From: a virus
Reading direction: 5' to 3' (one strand)
DNA: 64,000 nt
IMG/VR virus record: IMGVR_UViG_3300050034_000098
Coordinates: 19,924 to 83,923 of that record
This document shows, piece by piece, positions 40,294-48,364 of this stretch; position 1 is the first letter of the stretch; every line of letters begins with the position of its first letter. The translations under genes were made by a program, and so were the position numbers. The notes beneath the pieces were generated by a model. It was given only the letters and a program-made list of their open reading frames with translations, was not told the origin of the DNA and did no database searches.

Positions 40294-40847
40294 TGACCTG
40301 TGTTATTGGAATGGTTGGTAAACATAAATTGTATATGGGTTGTGACTCACAGTTAAGTACAGACTCATCTAAATTATTTCTATCAAAAGAAAATTCAAAA
40401 GTATTTAAAAATGGAGAATTTATATTTGGCTGTTGTGGATATCCTAGAATGATTTCACTATTAAGATATTCGCTTGCTGTGCCAAAGCAGTTAACAACAC
40501 AAACTGACATAGTATATATGAACACAGAGTTTATTGAATCTATAAGAACATTATTTACTGACAAGGGGTTTATGGGAAAGTTTTCAGATGGGGCTCAAAA
40601 AGGTGCTACGTTTTTAGTTGGGTATCATGGAAAATTATATAGAGTAGATAATGATTTTCAGGTATTGTTATTAAAAGACAATATTGCTGGAGTTGGTAGC
40701 GGTGCAGAATATGCACTTCCAGCCTTATCAGCACTTGAGAATACAAAAATTAAAACTTTAGAAAAGATTAATATTGCAATTAATTGTGCCAAGAAATATG
40801 ATGTATATTCTGGTGGAGATATTTATATTGAAGAAATGGAGATTTAA
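40293..40847 (+). CDS. Proteasome-like Ntn hydrolase (184 aa)
   Basis: After Met removal the protein would start with Thr2 (M-TCVIGMVG), followed by the KLYMGCDSQLS strand-turn (GxDSQ) and later GVGSGAEYALPAL, the layout of HslV/proteasome-beta N-terminal nucleophile hydrolases. Phages occasionally carry such proteins; the substrate is unknown. It overlaps the upstream gene by 1 nt. A role in processing phage or host proteins is inference. Confidence 0.75.
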   Translation: MTCVIGMVGKHKLYMGCDSQLSTDSSKLFLSKENSKVFKNGEFIFGCCGYPRMISLLRYSLAVPKQLTTQTDIVYMNTEFIESIRTLFTDKGFMGKFSDGAQKGATFLVGYHGKLYRVDNDFQVLLLKDNIAGVGSGAEYALPALSALENTKIKTLEKINIAINCAKKYDVYSGGDIYIEEMEI

Positions 40848-40849
40848 TT

Positions 40850-41242
40850 ATGTTACAAATTGACGAATATCATTACTTTTTATTATACATTCGTGATAAG
40901 ATTTATAGAGCAGGAATTTTAGGAAATAAAGACGATGCAATGGAATATTTTAAAACATATAAAGATGAAATGAATGTAAGTGCTCAAGTCACATATTGCG
41001 GAGTTTTCAAGTTGCCGTTTACATCAGATTTAGACGATGTAGATAAAAGGATGGGTAATAACCACTTGCCTACCTTCACTATTAAGACATTTAAACTAAT
41101 TACATTAATTATGACAAAAAGTAAAGCAGAAGATACATTTGAAAAACTTATGAGAAATCATGATTTAGTACGAGTAAATCAACAAAGAATTATTGATAGA
41201 GAAAAAGAAAAGGAGATGAAGAAAAATGAAAGGAATAATTGA
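40850..41242 (+). CDS. Hypothetical protein after the Ntn hydrolase (130 aa)
   Basis: ATG 2 nt after the previous stop, behind GGAGATTTAATT. Mixed fold with a strongly charged C-terminal helix (REKEKEMKKNERNN). Could be a partner of the Ntn hydrolase by position only. Confidence 0.6.
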   Translation: MLQIDEYHYFLLYIRDKIYRAGILGNKDDAMEYFKTYKDEMNVSAQVTYCGVFKLPFTSDLDDVDKRMGNNHLPTFTIKTFKLITLIMTKSKAEDTFEKLMRNHDLVRVNQQRIIDREKEKEMKKNERNN

Positions 41243-41378
41243 AATTATTATTGGAGTTGCAATTAATATTTTTTGGGTTGACGTTTTTAGAGAACCAAGT
41301 TTGTTAGTTGCATTTATGGGAGCATTAATTATTATTTGTGGATTTAGAGATTTGATTGGACTTGACAAACATGAGTGA
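41226..41378 (+). CDS. Small two-helix membrane protein (50 aa)
   Basis: ATG 41226 behind AAGGAGATGAAGAAAA, overlapping the previous gene. Two hydrophobic segments (IIEIIIGVAINIFWV; LLVAFMGALIIICGF). Function unknown. Confidence 0.55.
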   Translation: MKGIIEIIIGVAINIFWVDVFREPSLLVAFMGALIIICGFRDLIGLDKHE

Positions 41379-41985
41379 TATTATTGACGAAATTATAATT
41401 GAATTAAAAAAAGAACTATGTTCGACTGATTGGGAAATTAGATCAGCGGATGGATATTTAGGTGTAAGTCCCGATAACATAGTAAGTAAAAAAGATGAAT
41501 ACGATTATTTATGTGATGATTTTAGAGTTTGTTTAGAATTATTAAATGAAAAAGAATTAAAAGTATTTCAACTTCATATGATTAGAGGTTTAACCTCTGT
41601 GTCTTGTGGAAAAGAAATGAATTTAAATGATAGGACAATTCGCAATCATGTAAAACATATCCGTGATAAAATTCGTGAAGAGTTTCCATATTTATACGAA
41701 GAATGGAAAAGTATTCGATGTGATACGTCTGAAACAAATGGTTGCTATTCTTCTATTGGCTGTCTATCAGATTATTATAGAAATGCAAATTTAGGTGCTG
41801 AGTGGTGCAGAGATAATACAAAAGATAGAAAAGAGACATATAGGAAGGTTTATAAAAGTAAAAGTGGTTGCTTAATTCCTGAATATATGAATGAACGATT
41901 TGGTGATAGTAAAACAAAATGCGTTTATTGTGGTATTAAATGCTTTAGAAAGAAAATGAACAAATTGGAGGAATTAAATGTTTAA
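41371..41985 (+). CDS. Sigma-region-4-like transcription regulator
   Basis: ATG 41371 is preferred over an in-frame TTG at 41356. Residues about 55-110 form a helix-turn-helix of the sigma-70 region 4/LuxR kind (LNEKELKVFQLHMIRGLTS; NDRTIRNHVKHIRDKIREEF). A C-terminal CVYCGIKC adds a possible zinc knuckle. 204 aa. Similar proteins (ArpU/RinA-like) switch on late genes in Gram-positive phages, so this is a candidate late regulator. Confidence 0.65.
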   Translation: MSDIIDEIIIELKKELCSTDWEIRSADGYLGVSPDNIVSKKDEYDYLCDDFRVCLELLNEKELKVFQLHMIRGLTSVSCGKEMNLNDRTIRNHVKHIRDKIREEFPYLYEEWKSIRCDTSETNGCYSSIGCLSDYYRNANLGAEWCRDNTKDRKETYRKVYKSKSGCLIPEYMNERFGDSKTKCVYCGIKCFRKKMNKLEELNV

Positions 41986-42778
41986 TAAAAGTAAAGATTT
42001 AAGCGATAATATTAATCAACACGTGTTTAGTACTAGAATAGAAGCTGAGAAAATACTATTGGTAGTTTTAAGCGATATCCATTCAGGTGCAAATGACAGA
42101 GAGTACTTTAAAGAAACTATTGATTTTATTATGAGTATTCCAAACTGTTATGTTATTATAGGGGGCGATATTGCTGACCTCATTTTGCCAGGAAGTAAAG
42201 GCATAGTCCTTGACGAGCAAGTGGTTGGAGAAGATCAAATTTACTCATTGGTCGAAGACTTAAAACCGCTAGTTAATGATAATAGAATTTTAGCCATAGG
42301 GGAAATGGGAAATCATTCATCTCGTGTTATGGAAAGTGCTTATATCAGCCCAAATAGAATGTTAGCTGTATTACTTGGTATTCCAAAACTTTATACAGGG
42401 GATATGTGCCTAGGATTTATTAATGTAAAAGACATTTGTTATACAATTAGTGTTATTCATAAACATAAAAGAACTAAAAACTATTATGAATTTGCACGAG
42501 TCGATCTAATTTATAAAGAACATATTCACGAGCTTTCATATGAACAAAAATTAGTTTATGAATGGAACAAATACACTAAATCAGTTACGGTTGTGCCAAC
42601 TTATGAAATTAATAATGGTAGTTTTTTAAACCTAGCTGGTTACGCAAAACGTGCAAATTACCGTCCTCAGTGGATTGGTACGTACTTTACCGTATTAGAT
42701 GGTAAGAAAAGACATATTCAACCATTCATTGATACAGATTTAAAATATGCAATTGATAGTGGTATGTCAATAATTTAA
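41978..42778 (+). CDS. Metallophosphoesterase
   Basis: Calcineurin-like fold: LSDIHSG (D-x-H), GGDIADL (GD), GEMGNHSS (GN-H) and a late VIHKHKR (H). 266 aa. Such phage enzymes may act on nucleotides, DNA ends or signalling molecules; substrate unknown. ATG overlaps the regulator gene, behind TTGGAGGAATTAA. Confidence 0.85.
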   Translation: MFNKSKDLSDNINQHVFSTRIEAEKILLVVLSDIHSGANDREYFKETIDFIMSIPNCYVIIGGDIADLILPGSKGIVLDEQVVGEDQIYSLVEDLKPLVNDNRILAIGEMGNHSSRVMESAYISPNRMLAVLLGIPKLYTGDMCLGFINVKDICYTISVIHKHKRTKNYYEFARVDLIYKEHIHELSYEQKLVYEWNKYTKSVTVVPTYEINNGSFLNLAGYAKRANYRPQWIGTYFTVLDGKKRHIQPFIDTDLKYAIDSGMSII

Positions 42779-42780
42779 GC

Positions 42781-42809
42781 TAGACACATATAAAACAAGG
42801 TGATATAAT
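42781..42809 (+). promoter_or_regulatory. Sigma-A-type promoter
   Basis: TAGACA (42781-42786), 17-nt spacer, TATAAT (42804-42809), just upstream of the gene at 42826. Confidence 0.75.
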
Positions 42810-42825
42810 AAAAGGAGAGTAAATA

Positions 42826-43197
42826 ATGAAAACAAGTATTGATGCGTTTGGAACTACAGTAAATATTAATGACGAAGTAATTTATTATAGTGGATACTCA
42901 GCATACTCCCCAATTAAGGGAGTAAATTATAAGGCATTAAATAAGGGAATTGTAACAAAGATTACCCCAAAAGGGGTTACAATAGACAAAGTAATTAATA
43001 GACCATCAAATAAAATTTATAAGTCCAATGATTTGCGAGTTTCTTTCTTAACAAAAATTGTATGTGAAATGCAGGATAGTTTAGTAGAATTGGCATATTT
43101 AGGAGGATTGCCCAATCAATATGGAAATAGCACAGGAAATCAAATTGCAATTAATGCACTAGAAAGATTTTATAGACAGATGGGAGTATCGGTATAG
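42826..43197 (+). CDS. Hypothetical protein (123 aa)
   Basis: ATG behind AAAGGAGAGTAAATA. N-terminal barrel-like region (FGTTVNINDEVIYYSGY), helical C-terminus. Not recognised. Confidence 0.65.
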   Translation: MKTSIDAFGTTVNINDEVIYYSGYSAYSPIKGVNYKALNKGIVTKITPKGVTIDKVINRPSNKIYKSNDLRVSFLTKIVCEMQDSLVELAYLGGLPNQYGNSTGNQIAINALERFYRQMGVSV

Positions 43198-43248
43198 TAA
43201 AATTTTGTCAGATAAAATATACATTATTTATGACGAAAGGATGACATA

Positions 43249-43581
43249 ATGAATCATGTAATAATTAGAGGTAGTTTAGAAAAAGAAAGATTAATTAAGT
43301 TAGCAAAAGAAATTGTAGATAAAAATGATAAAGAAATAAAAAGACTTGATAAAATTATATATGATTGGGAAAATAGAGAAGGATCAATATTAAATAGATA
43401 TTTTGGATATAAAAATGATAAGCGTAAAGAACAGGAATATTTAGGAGCATACACAACTCGCACATTTTATGGAAATGTTGGTGTATACAAATATTTAATT
43501 GAAGACTTAGAAAACTCTAATGATCACTTAGTTTCAATTCCGTGTTATTTATATAATTCTTTGAACAAGAAAGGAAACTAA
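43249..43581 (+). CDS. Hypothetical protein (110 aa)
   Basis: ATG behind GAAAGGATGACATA. Basic, helical first half (LEKERLIKLAKEIVDKNDKE). Not recognised. Confidence 0.6.
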   Translation: MNHVIIRGSLEKERLIKLAKEIVDKNDKEIKRLDKIIYDWENREGSILNRYFGYKNDKRKEQEYLGAYTTRTFYGNVGVYKYLIEDLENSNDHLVSIPCYLYNSLNKKGN

Positions 43582-43584
43582 TAA

Positions 43585-43794
43585 ATGAATAGAAATTTAG
43601 ATGGAATTTATTTTAGAATTAAACGAGATAATAAATATGAGAATATTTGTTTTAGCGATTTAACAGTTGAAGAAATGCAAGTAGTTATGAATGATAAGGG
43701 CATCCCTTGGTTAAGATCTATTTGTACTGAATTAGCAAATACTATAAAAGATATTGGGGAACAATTTAATATTGTAAATGGAGATGAAGATTAA
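43585..43794 (+). CDS. Hypothetical protein (69 aa)
   Basis: ATG 3 nt after the previous stop, behind AAGGAAACTAATAA. YFRIKRDNKYENICFSDLT, then a helical acidic end. Resembles uncharacterised phage small proteins. Overlaps the next gene by 1 nt. Confidence 0.6.
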   Translation: MNRNLDGIYFRIKRDNKYENICFSDLTVEEMQVVMNDKGIPWLRSICTELANTIKDIGEQFNIVNGDED

Positions 43795-43985
43795 TGACAG
43801 TTGGAGAATTAAGAGAAAAGCTAAATGAATACGATGATAATTTAGAATTATTTTTTAAAGATGAAGAATGGCACAATTGGAATCAACACGCAAAGCTAAG
43901 GGGGATAGAGATTGATAATCATGATAATTTGTGGTTCGTTGAAGGGGATGTAGTCGAATTTAATGAGGCAGATTTCAATGACTGA
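43794..43985 (+). CDS. Small acidic phage protein (63 aa)
   Basis: Begins MTVGELREKLNEYDDNLELFF, a common start of short phage proteins of unknown function. Very acidic with Trp/His. Overlaps the next gene. Confidence 0.65.
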   Translation: MTVGELREKLNEYDDNLELFFKDEEWHNWNQHAKLRGIEIDNHDNLWFVEGDVVEFNEADFND

Positions 43986-44319
43986 TATAAACAAAATTCC
44001 AACAATAATAGATAATTCATTACTAAAAATAAACCAATTAATAGTACACGGTAAATTACCGCCATGTGCAGATTTTAGTTTTTGGTGGAGTTATCTTGAC
44101 AAGATAGGTTATAATATGATAAAAAGTATAAAATCTTTTGATCTTTCTAAAATAACAGCAAAACAATATGGCGAGTTGGATTATGAATTATTTATAATAA
44201 ACGAATATCAAGAGCAAGGTGAATTAACTGATAACCAATATCTAGACTGGTTTATTGATGGATTGGCTGATTTTATTGAAGAGGTATATAATATATTAAA
44301 AGAGGTAAATAATGACTGA
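43978..44319 (+). CDS. Hypothetical protein (113 aa)
   Basis: ATG 43978 is favoured (GAGG about 9 nt upstream) over ATG 43963. Acidic helical protein (GELDYELFIINEYQEQGELT). Not recognised. Confidence 0.6.
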   Translation: MTDINKIPTIIDNSLLKINQLIVHGKLPPCADFSFWWSYLDKIGYNMIKSIKSFDLSKITAKQYGELDYELFIINEYQEQGELTDNQYLDWFIDGLADFIEEVYNILKEVNND

Positions 44320-44340
44320 TAAAAAAGGAGATGTTAAAAA

Positions 44341-44760
44341 ATGAATAAAAAATTAGAAATGACTAATTATGCACAAGAAATATTGGATATATTTAATGTG
44401 GTAATTAATGAGGATTTTAACATAGGGAATATATATGGTATATCTTTTGGGTTGAATCCATATCATTTTGATGAGTCTATGAATATATGTGATAATCATT
44501 GTAGAGAAAGCAATTATATTCTTCAAGAACTTATTACAGGTAAATTAAAATTAATTAAAATTGAAAAATTTGTAGAACCTATTTATTGCGAAGAGGGTGA
44601 AGTATATAGCCATATTATGTCTAATGGATATCAAAGAGAATTACAATTTGTAGGTGGAGCTCAAGATTATTATAACAGAAAAATGAAGAATATGTTTCCT
44701 CGGGATACTAAATTACCACAAGCACAAATTAATGAAATTATTAAAGAAATGAAATCATGA
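44341..44760 (+). CDS. Hypothetical phage protein (139 aa), multi-copy family
   Basis: ATG behind AAAGGAGATGTTAAAA. The C-terminal part (KFVEPIYCEEGEVYSHI ... KNMF ... AQINEIIKEM) is related to 1618, 18299 and 31775. Overlaps the next gene by 4 nt. Role unknown. Confidence 0.7.
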   Translation: MNKKLEMTNYAQEILDIFNVVINEDFNIGNIYGISFGLNPYHFDESMNICDNHCRESNYILQELITGKLKLIKIEKFVEPIYCEEGEVYSHIMSNGYQRELQFVGGAQDYYNRKMKNMFPRDTKLPQAQINEIIKEMKS

Positions 44761-44939
44761 TAGATAAAAATGAATTAGAATTAAAACATGATATTAACGA
44801 AAATGTAAGTGCTACTGTGAATTTAAGTGAAGATAAACAATCAATTAGTGCAGATTATAAAATATCTGATGCTACTATTTTATCAATGTCAAAAGATGAC
44901 AAAGGATCTACGTCTGCTAAATTAAGTATTAAATTTTAA
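44757..44939 (+). CDS. Small beta-rich protein (60 aa)
   Basis: ATG overlaps the previous stop. Alternating Ser/Thr/Lys beta pattern (NVSATVNLSEDKQSISADYK). Not recognised. Confidence 0.55.
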   Translation: MIDKNELELKHDINENVSATVNLSEDKQSISADYKISDATILSMSKDDKGSTSAKLSIKF

Positions 44940-44953
44940 AGGAGAATTAATAG

Positions 44954-45052
44954 TTGAATTATATTATATATGGAGTAATGACATTTATATTATTCTTATT
45001 TATAGTTGGGTTATTATGTTTTATTTATATCGCATTGGAGGGCAATTATTAA
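44954..45052 (+). CDS. Small membrane protein (32 aa)
   Basis: TTG 44954 behind AAAGGAGAATTAATAG. One long hydrophobic helix (FILFLFIVGLLCFIYIA). Function unknown. Confidence 0.5.
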   Translation: MNYIIYGVMTFILFLFIVGLLCFIYIALEGNY

Positions 45053-45328
45053 ATGACAGCAAAAGAAATTAGCGAAGAATTAGATAAGTTAAATAAAGAT
45101 ATTAATACTATTTCTAGTATTGTTATGAACCTAGAATCAGGCTTAGCAAGAGATGAATGGGGTAAAGTATTAGCAGTTTTAGGAAACGAAGTAAAGAAAA
45201 AGAATGATACCGAATATGAAGAAATAGGTAAATTAGAGTTGATTTGTCCTAAAGATTGGGATGGAGGTCTAATTAAATATGGAGATCAGAAATACAGAGT
45301 TAAATCTTGCGGATGTGATAATCTATAA
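45053..45328 (+). CDS. Hypothetical protein (91 aa)
   Basis: ATG directly after the previous stop, behind GGAGGGCAATTATTAA. Helical acidic N-terminus (TAKEISEELDKLNKDINTIS) then a small beta part ending CGCDNL. Not recognised. Confidence 0.6.
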   Translation: MTAKEISEELDKLNKDINTISSIVMNLESGLARDEWGKVLAVLGNEVKKKNDTEYEEIGKLELICPKDWDGGLIKYGDQKYRVKSCGCDNL

Positions 45329-45342
45329 AAGGAGATAATTAA

Positions 45343-45516
45343 ATGATAAAAGGTAAGCCATTATGTTTTGAAATTTGTAATTGTGGATACTATAACGAAC
45401 ATTGTTCTATTGAAACTGAAATTAATGATGAGTGTTCTGAATGTAAACTATATTTTGAGAATGCAATGAAATATAACCTTTTAGAAAGGGAATTAAATAG
45501 AAATGAAAGTAATTAA
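45343..45516 (+). CDS. Small Cys-rich protein (57 aa), paralogue of 12348
   Basis: ATG 45343 behind AAAGGAGATAATTAA. CFEICNC ... HCSIE ... CSECKLYFENA aligns with the gene at 12348-12509. Likely zinc-binding; function unknown. Overlaps the next gene. Confidence 0.6.
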   Translation: MIKGKPLCFEICNCGYYNEHCSIETEINDECSECKLYFENAMKYNLLERELNRNESN

Positions 45517-45757
45517 ATTATTAAGTGAAATTTTTAAAGATATTATAGAATCTACCGAAGTAGCTAGTTTTATTTTTTTGATTGTTGGTGGTTTAATTTT
45601 TATGGGGATTGGTGAATTATTAAAATATATTTTAGGTGATTTATATTTTGCATATTTTATGGCAAGCTTATTTATGATCCTTATTAGCGGAATGTTTTGT
45701 CGTTCTATGTATTGTTTTTGTAGATATATTAAAAGAAAATGGAAAAGTTTAGATTGA
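45503..45757 (+). CDS. Membrane protein (84 aa)
   Basis: ATG behind AAGGGAATTAAATAGA. Two to three hydrophobic segments (FIFLIVGGLIFMGIGELL; YFMASLFMILISGMF) and a basic end. Last rightward gene before the terminator. Function unknown. Confidence 0.6.
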   Translation: MKVIKLLSEIFKDIIESTEVASFIFLIVGGLIFMGIGELLKYILGDLYFAYFMASLFMILISGMFCRSMYCFCRYIKRKWKSLD

Positions 45758-45780
45758 ACCCTTAACGGGGTTCTTTTTAT
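45756..45780 (+). terminator. Intrinsic terminator of the rightward genes
   Basis: Perfect 6-bp stem GAACCC/GGGTTC with loop TTAACG followed by TTTTTATT, starting within the last stop codon region of the gene at 45503. Confidence 0.85.
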
Positions 45781-45880
45781 TATACAATCCAACCTATCCC
45801 TATTTTCTTCTACAAACTAGTCATTTTTTTAACATAATATTAGTACCCCCTATACTTATATAGGTATTTAAAAACAGACA

Positions 45881-45904
45881 ATAAAAAAGCCCCAATTAAG
45901 GGGC
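45881..45904 (-). terminator. Intrinsic terminator of the leftward late genes
   Basis: Read leftward: GCCCC-TTAATT-GGGGC followed by TTTTTTATTG. It sits just after the last late gene; the two convergent terminators isolate the opposing gene blocks. Confidence 0.85.
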
Positions 45905-45909
45905 AAAGA

Positions 45910-46719
45910 TTATTTTGTAAGGGAACTTAATTTATCAGTGATCTTCGTTTTAATAGCACTAATTTCTTTAGCAACAAAGTATTCAAATAATTCAATACCT
46001 GATAATTTAGCATCAATTAAAACGCATTCCCAAAAGTTTTTAGTATGTCTTGAGATCATTAATTGCGATTTGTAAGCATCTATTTTAGTAATAGAAGAAT
46101 TAATAACCGTTGTCAACTGAGAATATAATGATTCTACAACTCCATCTTTTGTTAAGTCAGAAGTTGTTAGTGAAGTAGATAATCCATTAATTGCAGATTC
46201 GGCTGTAGCTTTAATTGTTTTCCAATCTTCACTTACTGTCGTTGTACTAGTCTCAGCTGTTTTAACTGCATCTGATACTTTGCTAACAACTGATTCAACC
46301 GCACTGGTGACACCAGCTACCGTTTCTGCTACCAATTTAATTATGCCACTAACAATACCATCATCACTTGCAACTATAGTCACTGTATTTGTAGCATACC
46401 CTGTAGCTACTGCTGTAAAGGTATAAGATTCTCCACTTGTGAACCCACTTTTTTCAATTGTTCCTGTTGCATCTGTCGTATACGTAACCACCGTACCATT
46501 GATTGTCGTTGACAAAGTTGCTCCCGTAATTAGTTCAGGGGTTGTCGCATCTGATTCTACTGTAATTTTTAATGTTGCCATTTTATTTACCACTCCATTT
46601 TCTCTTTTATTTATTAAATCATCTAAAAATATTGGTACATATTTGTCTGCTTTTTTAATTAAGTACGGCAAAATCCATGTGATAATTTTACCACCTATTG
46701 TTACAAACAGTTCATACAT
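45910..46719 (-). CDS. Ig-like-domain protein of the late region (269 aa)
   Basis: N-terminal amphipathic/hydrophobic part (MYELFVTIGGKIITWILPYL, residues 1-45) precedes a beta-sandwich repeat-like domain (ATLKITVESDATTPELI ... GESYTFTAVATGYATNTVTI) and a helical C-terminus. An internal ATG at 46581 has GGAGTGG about 8 nt upstream, so a shorter product starting MATLKITV is possible. Could be a decoration, attachment or lysis-associated protein; undecided. Confidence 0.65.
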   Translation of the reverse strand: MYELFVTIGGKIITWILPYLIKKADKYVPIFLDDLINKRENGVVNKMATLKITVESDATTPELITGATLSTTINGTVVTYTTDATGTIEKSGFTSGESYTFTAVATGYATNTVTIVASDDGIVSGIIKLVAETVAGVTSAVESVVSKVSDAVKTAETSTTTVSEDWKTIKATAESAINGLSTSLTTSDLTKDGVVESLYSQLTTVINSSITKIDAYKSQLMISRHTKNFWECVLIDAKLSGIELFEYFVAKEISAIKTKITDKLSSLTK

Positions 46720-47206
46720 TTTCAACCAACTTTCCTATTTTTTCAACTTCTTTATATAGGATATAGGGCGTTATATCGTCTGCCGGAACTTCACTTAAAA
46801 TATCATAGCCATATGCTCTTAATATTCTTGTGTCATCTTCACTACAGTCTCCAGTAAATTCTCCATCGCCTTCTGTTTCAATTCCAGTAAGTGTGTAAAT
46901 TGCACCGTTTAGTAAGGCTAACCAACCATATGGTCTACCCCAAACTTTATTAAATTCAGTATCACCAGCTTGTACAAATTCGTCAGGCACATCTAATTCA
47001 AATATTCTTACTTTATTTTTATCATATAAATCAATATTAGTTTCCACAAATCCACTAGACAGGGCTTCTCTGAAATGTCCACTAACATCCATTCCACAAT
47101 GGGAAGGGACAAACCCTTTAGATTCGTCACCAATTGATTCTACAAATTTAATAACTTCACTATACCAAGCATCACTACTTATAAAAATTACATACCTTTT
47201 ATTCAT
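46712..47206 (-). CDS. Permuted papain-like (YaeF/YiiX-type) protein (164 aa)
   Basis: Order of candidate active residues is His first (VPSHCGMD, residue about 37) and Cys late (FTGDCSEDD, residue about 120), as in circularly permuted NlpC/P60 proteins. These hydrolyse amide bonds in peptides or lipids. It follows the amidase gene, so it may help degrade the wall or modify the envelope at lysis. ATG behind GGGGTGATTCAAT. Confidence 0.6.
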   Translation of the reverse strand: MNKRYVIFISSDAWYSEVIKFVESIGDESKGFVPSHCGMDVSGHFREALSSGFVETNIDLYDKNKVRIFELDVPDEFVQAGDTEFNKVWGRPYGWLALLNGAIYTLTGIETEGDGEFTGDCSEDDTRILRAYGYDILSEVPADDITPYILYKEVEKIGKLVENV

Positions 47207-47212
47207 ATTGAA

Positions 47213-47803
47213 TCACCCCAATTTTTGCAGATAATATTCAGTTTTGCCACGGATTATATCTCCACCCCTGTCACCACTTTGAGACGAAGGATTATAACTA
47301 GGAGATTCTTTAGTTCCTAAAAATTCCAAATCCCATCTCTCTACGGTTGAGTTGGGACCATAAGGATCACTAGCAACTAAACCATCTTCATTATCTGCCG
47401 CTTCTCCGTGAGTCATTAAATGTTCTTTATCAGCAGGTATCGCTACTCCTTTTAAAATTACTGCATTTACTTGATATAACATTTCTAGTTGTTGTGCCGT
47501 TGGAGGTTCATTTCCTAGATTATCTGTATTCGCACCAACACAGCAAGCAAGGGCAACACCAACCGCCCCACTATTTCTATGATAGGTATGAGATAGCACT
47601 TCTGACAAATCTTCAACAGATAAATGAATGCTTCCATCCCTATCTATATTAATCTGGTAATCATCAAAGAACTGACCATAATGTCCTGCACTCCAATGAT
47701 TATATATTTTTATACAACGACCTTGATTATATGCAGAATCATTTAATCCTTGAAAAGAATTGGCAACAACTTCCTTTAATTCTTCTAATGTTATTTCTCT
47801 CAT
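47213..47803 (-). CDS. N-acetylmuramoyl-L-alanine amidase (endolysin)
   Basis: Amidase_2/PGRP-type zinc amidase: first His in IYNHWSAGHYGQFF, central SHTYHRNSGAVGVAL, and third zinc ligand in LMTHGEAA. It cuts the bond between muramic acid and the stem peptide. No separate wall-binding domain is visible in 196 aa, so either the end is very short or binding needs the catalytic domain. ATG behind AAGGAGAATAAT; upstream are holin-like genes. Confidence 0.85.
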   Translation of the reverse strand: MREITLEELKEVVANSFQGLNDSAYNQGRCIKIYNHWSAGHYGQFFDDYQINIDRDGSIHLSVEDLSEVLSHTYHRNSGAVGVALACCVGANTDNLGNEPPTAQQLEMLYQVNAVILKGVAIPADKEHLMTHGEAADNEDGLVASDPYGPNSTVERWDLEFLGTKESPSYNPSSQSGDRGGDIIRGKTEYYLQKLG

Positions 47804-47804
47804 A

Positions 47805-48023
47805 TTATTCTCCTTTTAAATATTGTATAATTATGGTTTGTTTACTTTTTTCTATATTTGCAACGTCCATAGCCTTTACTACGCTATGATTATTTACTCT
47901 TAAATAAATAGGTCTTTTTGTATAGGTTTCTCCATTTTGAAATCCCATTGTATACCCAACAATTCCAGAAAGCGTTATAAGAACTAAAGCAAGTGATATT
48001 AGAGTAAGTTTTAATTTATCCAT
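47805..48023 (-). CDS. Small one-helix membrane protein of the lysis cassette (72 aa)
   Basis: ATG 48023 overlaps the stop of the XhlA-like gene (TAATG). One transmembrane segment (LTLISLALVLITLSGIVGY) then a polar domain. Position between holin and amidase suggests a holin or lysis regulator. Confidence 0.6.
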   Translation of the reverse strand: MDKLKLTLISLALVLITLSGIVGYTMGFQNGETYTKRPIYLRVNNHSVVKAMDVANIEKSKQTIIIQYLKGE

Positions 48024-48340
48024 TATTTCCACGTCTTTACTAGTGTTGAGCCAGCAATCACTAGATTTACTACAGTTATAATACCGTAAACTAATGCGCC
48101 AGCCCCACTTATTTTATTAGAATTTGCTTTAAGTGTCTCAATTTCTTTGCCTTGTTGGGTTTGAATATCTCTTAGTGATAATAATGCTTTTTCTTGCGAT
48201 ATTGCAGAATCTACCTCACGTTTTTCACGTTCAATTATTTGTGTTGATATGATCGCAACACTTGTTTCTGTTTTATGAACCGCATCAGAAATCTCATTCA
48301 TTTTTCTTAGAAGTTCAACCGTAACCTCCTCAACACCCAT
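48023..48340 (-). CDS. xhlA: XhlA-like holin component (105 aa)
   Basis: N-terminal coiled coil (residues about 5-70) and a C-terminal transmembrane helix (GALVYGIITVVNLVIAG), the layout of XhlA/hemolysin-like holin partners in Gram-positive phages. It would sit in the inner membrane to release the amidase. ATG behind GGGGGGATAAATCAG. Confidence 0.7.
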   Translation of the reverse strand: MGVEEVTVELLRKMNEISDAVHKTETSVAIISTQIIEREKREVDSAISQEKALLSLRDIQTQQGKEIETLKANSNKISGAGALVYGIITVVNLVIAGSTLVKTWK

Positions 48341-48364
48341 CTGATTTATCCCCCCGACTGTGAT

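Noticed and set aside
40223-40564. A minus-strand frame across the start of the Ntn hydrolase gene
   Set aside because: No ribosome site, opposite to a well-supported operon, and composition typical of shadow frames.
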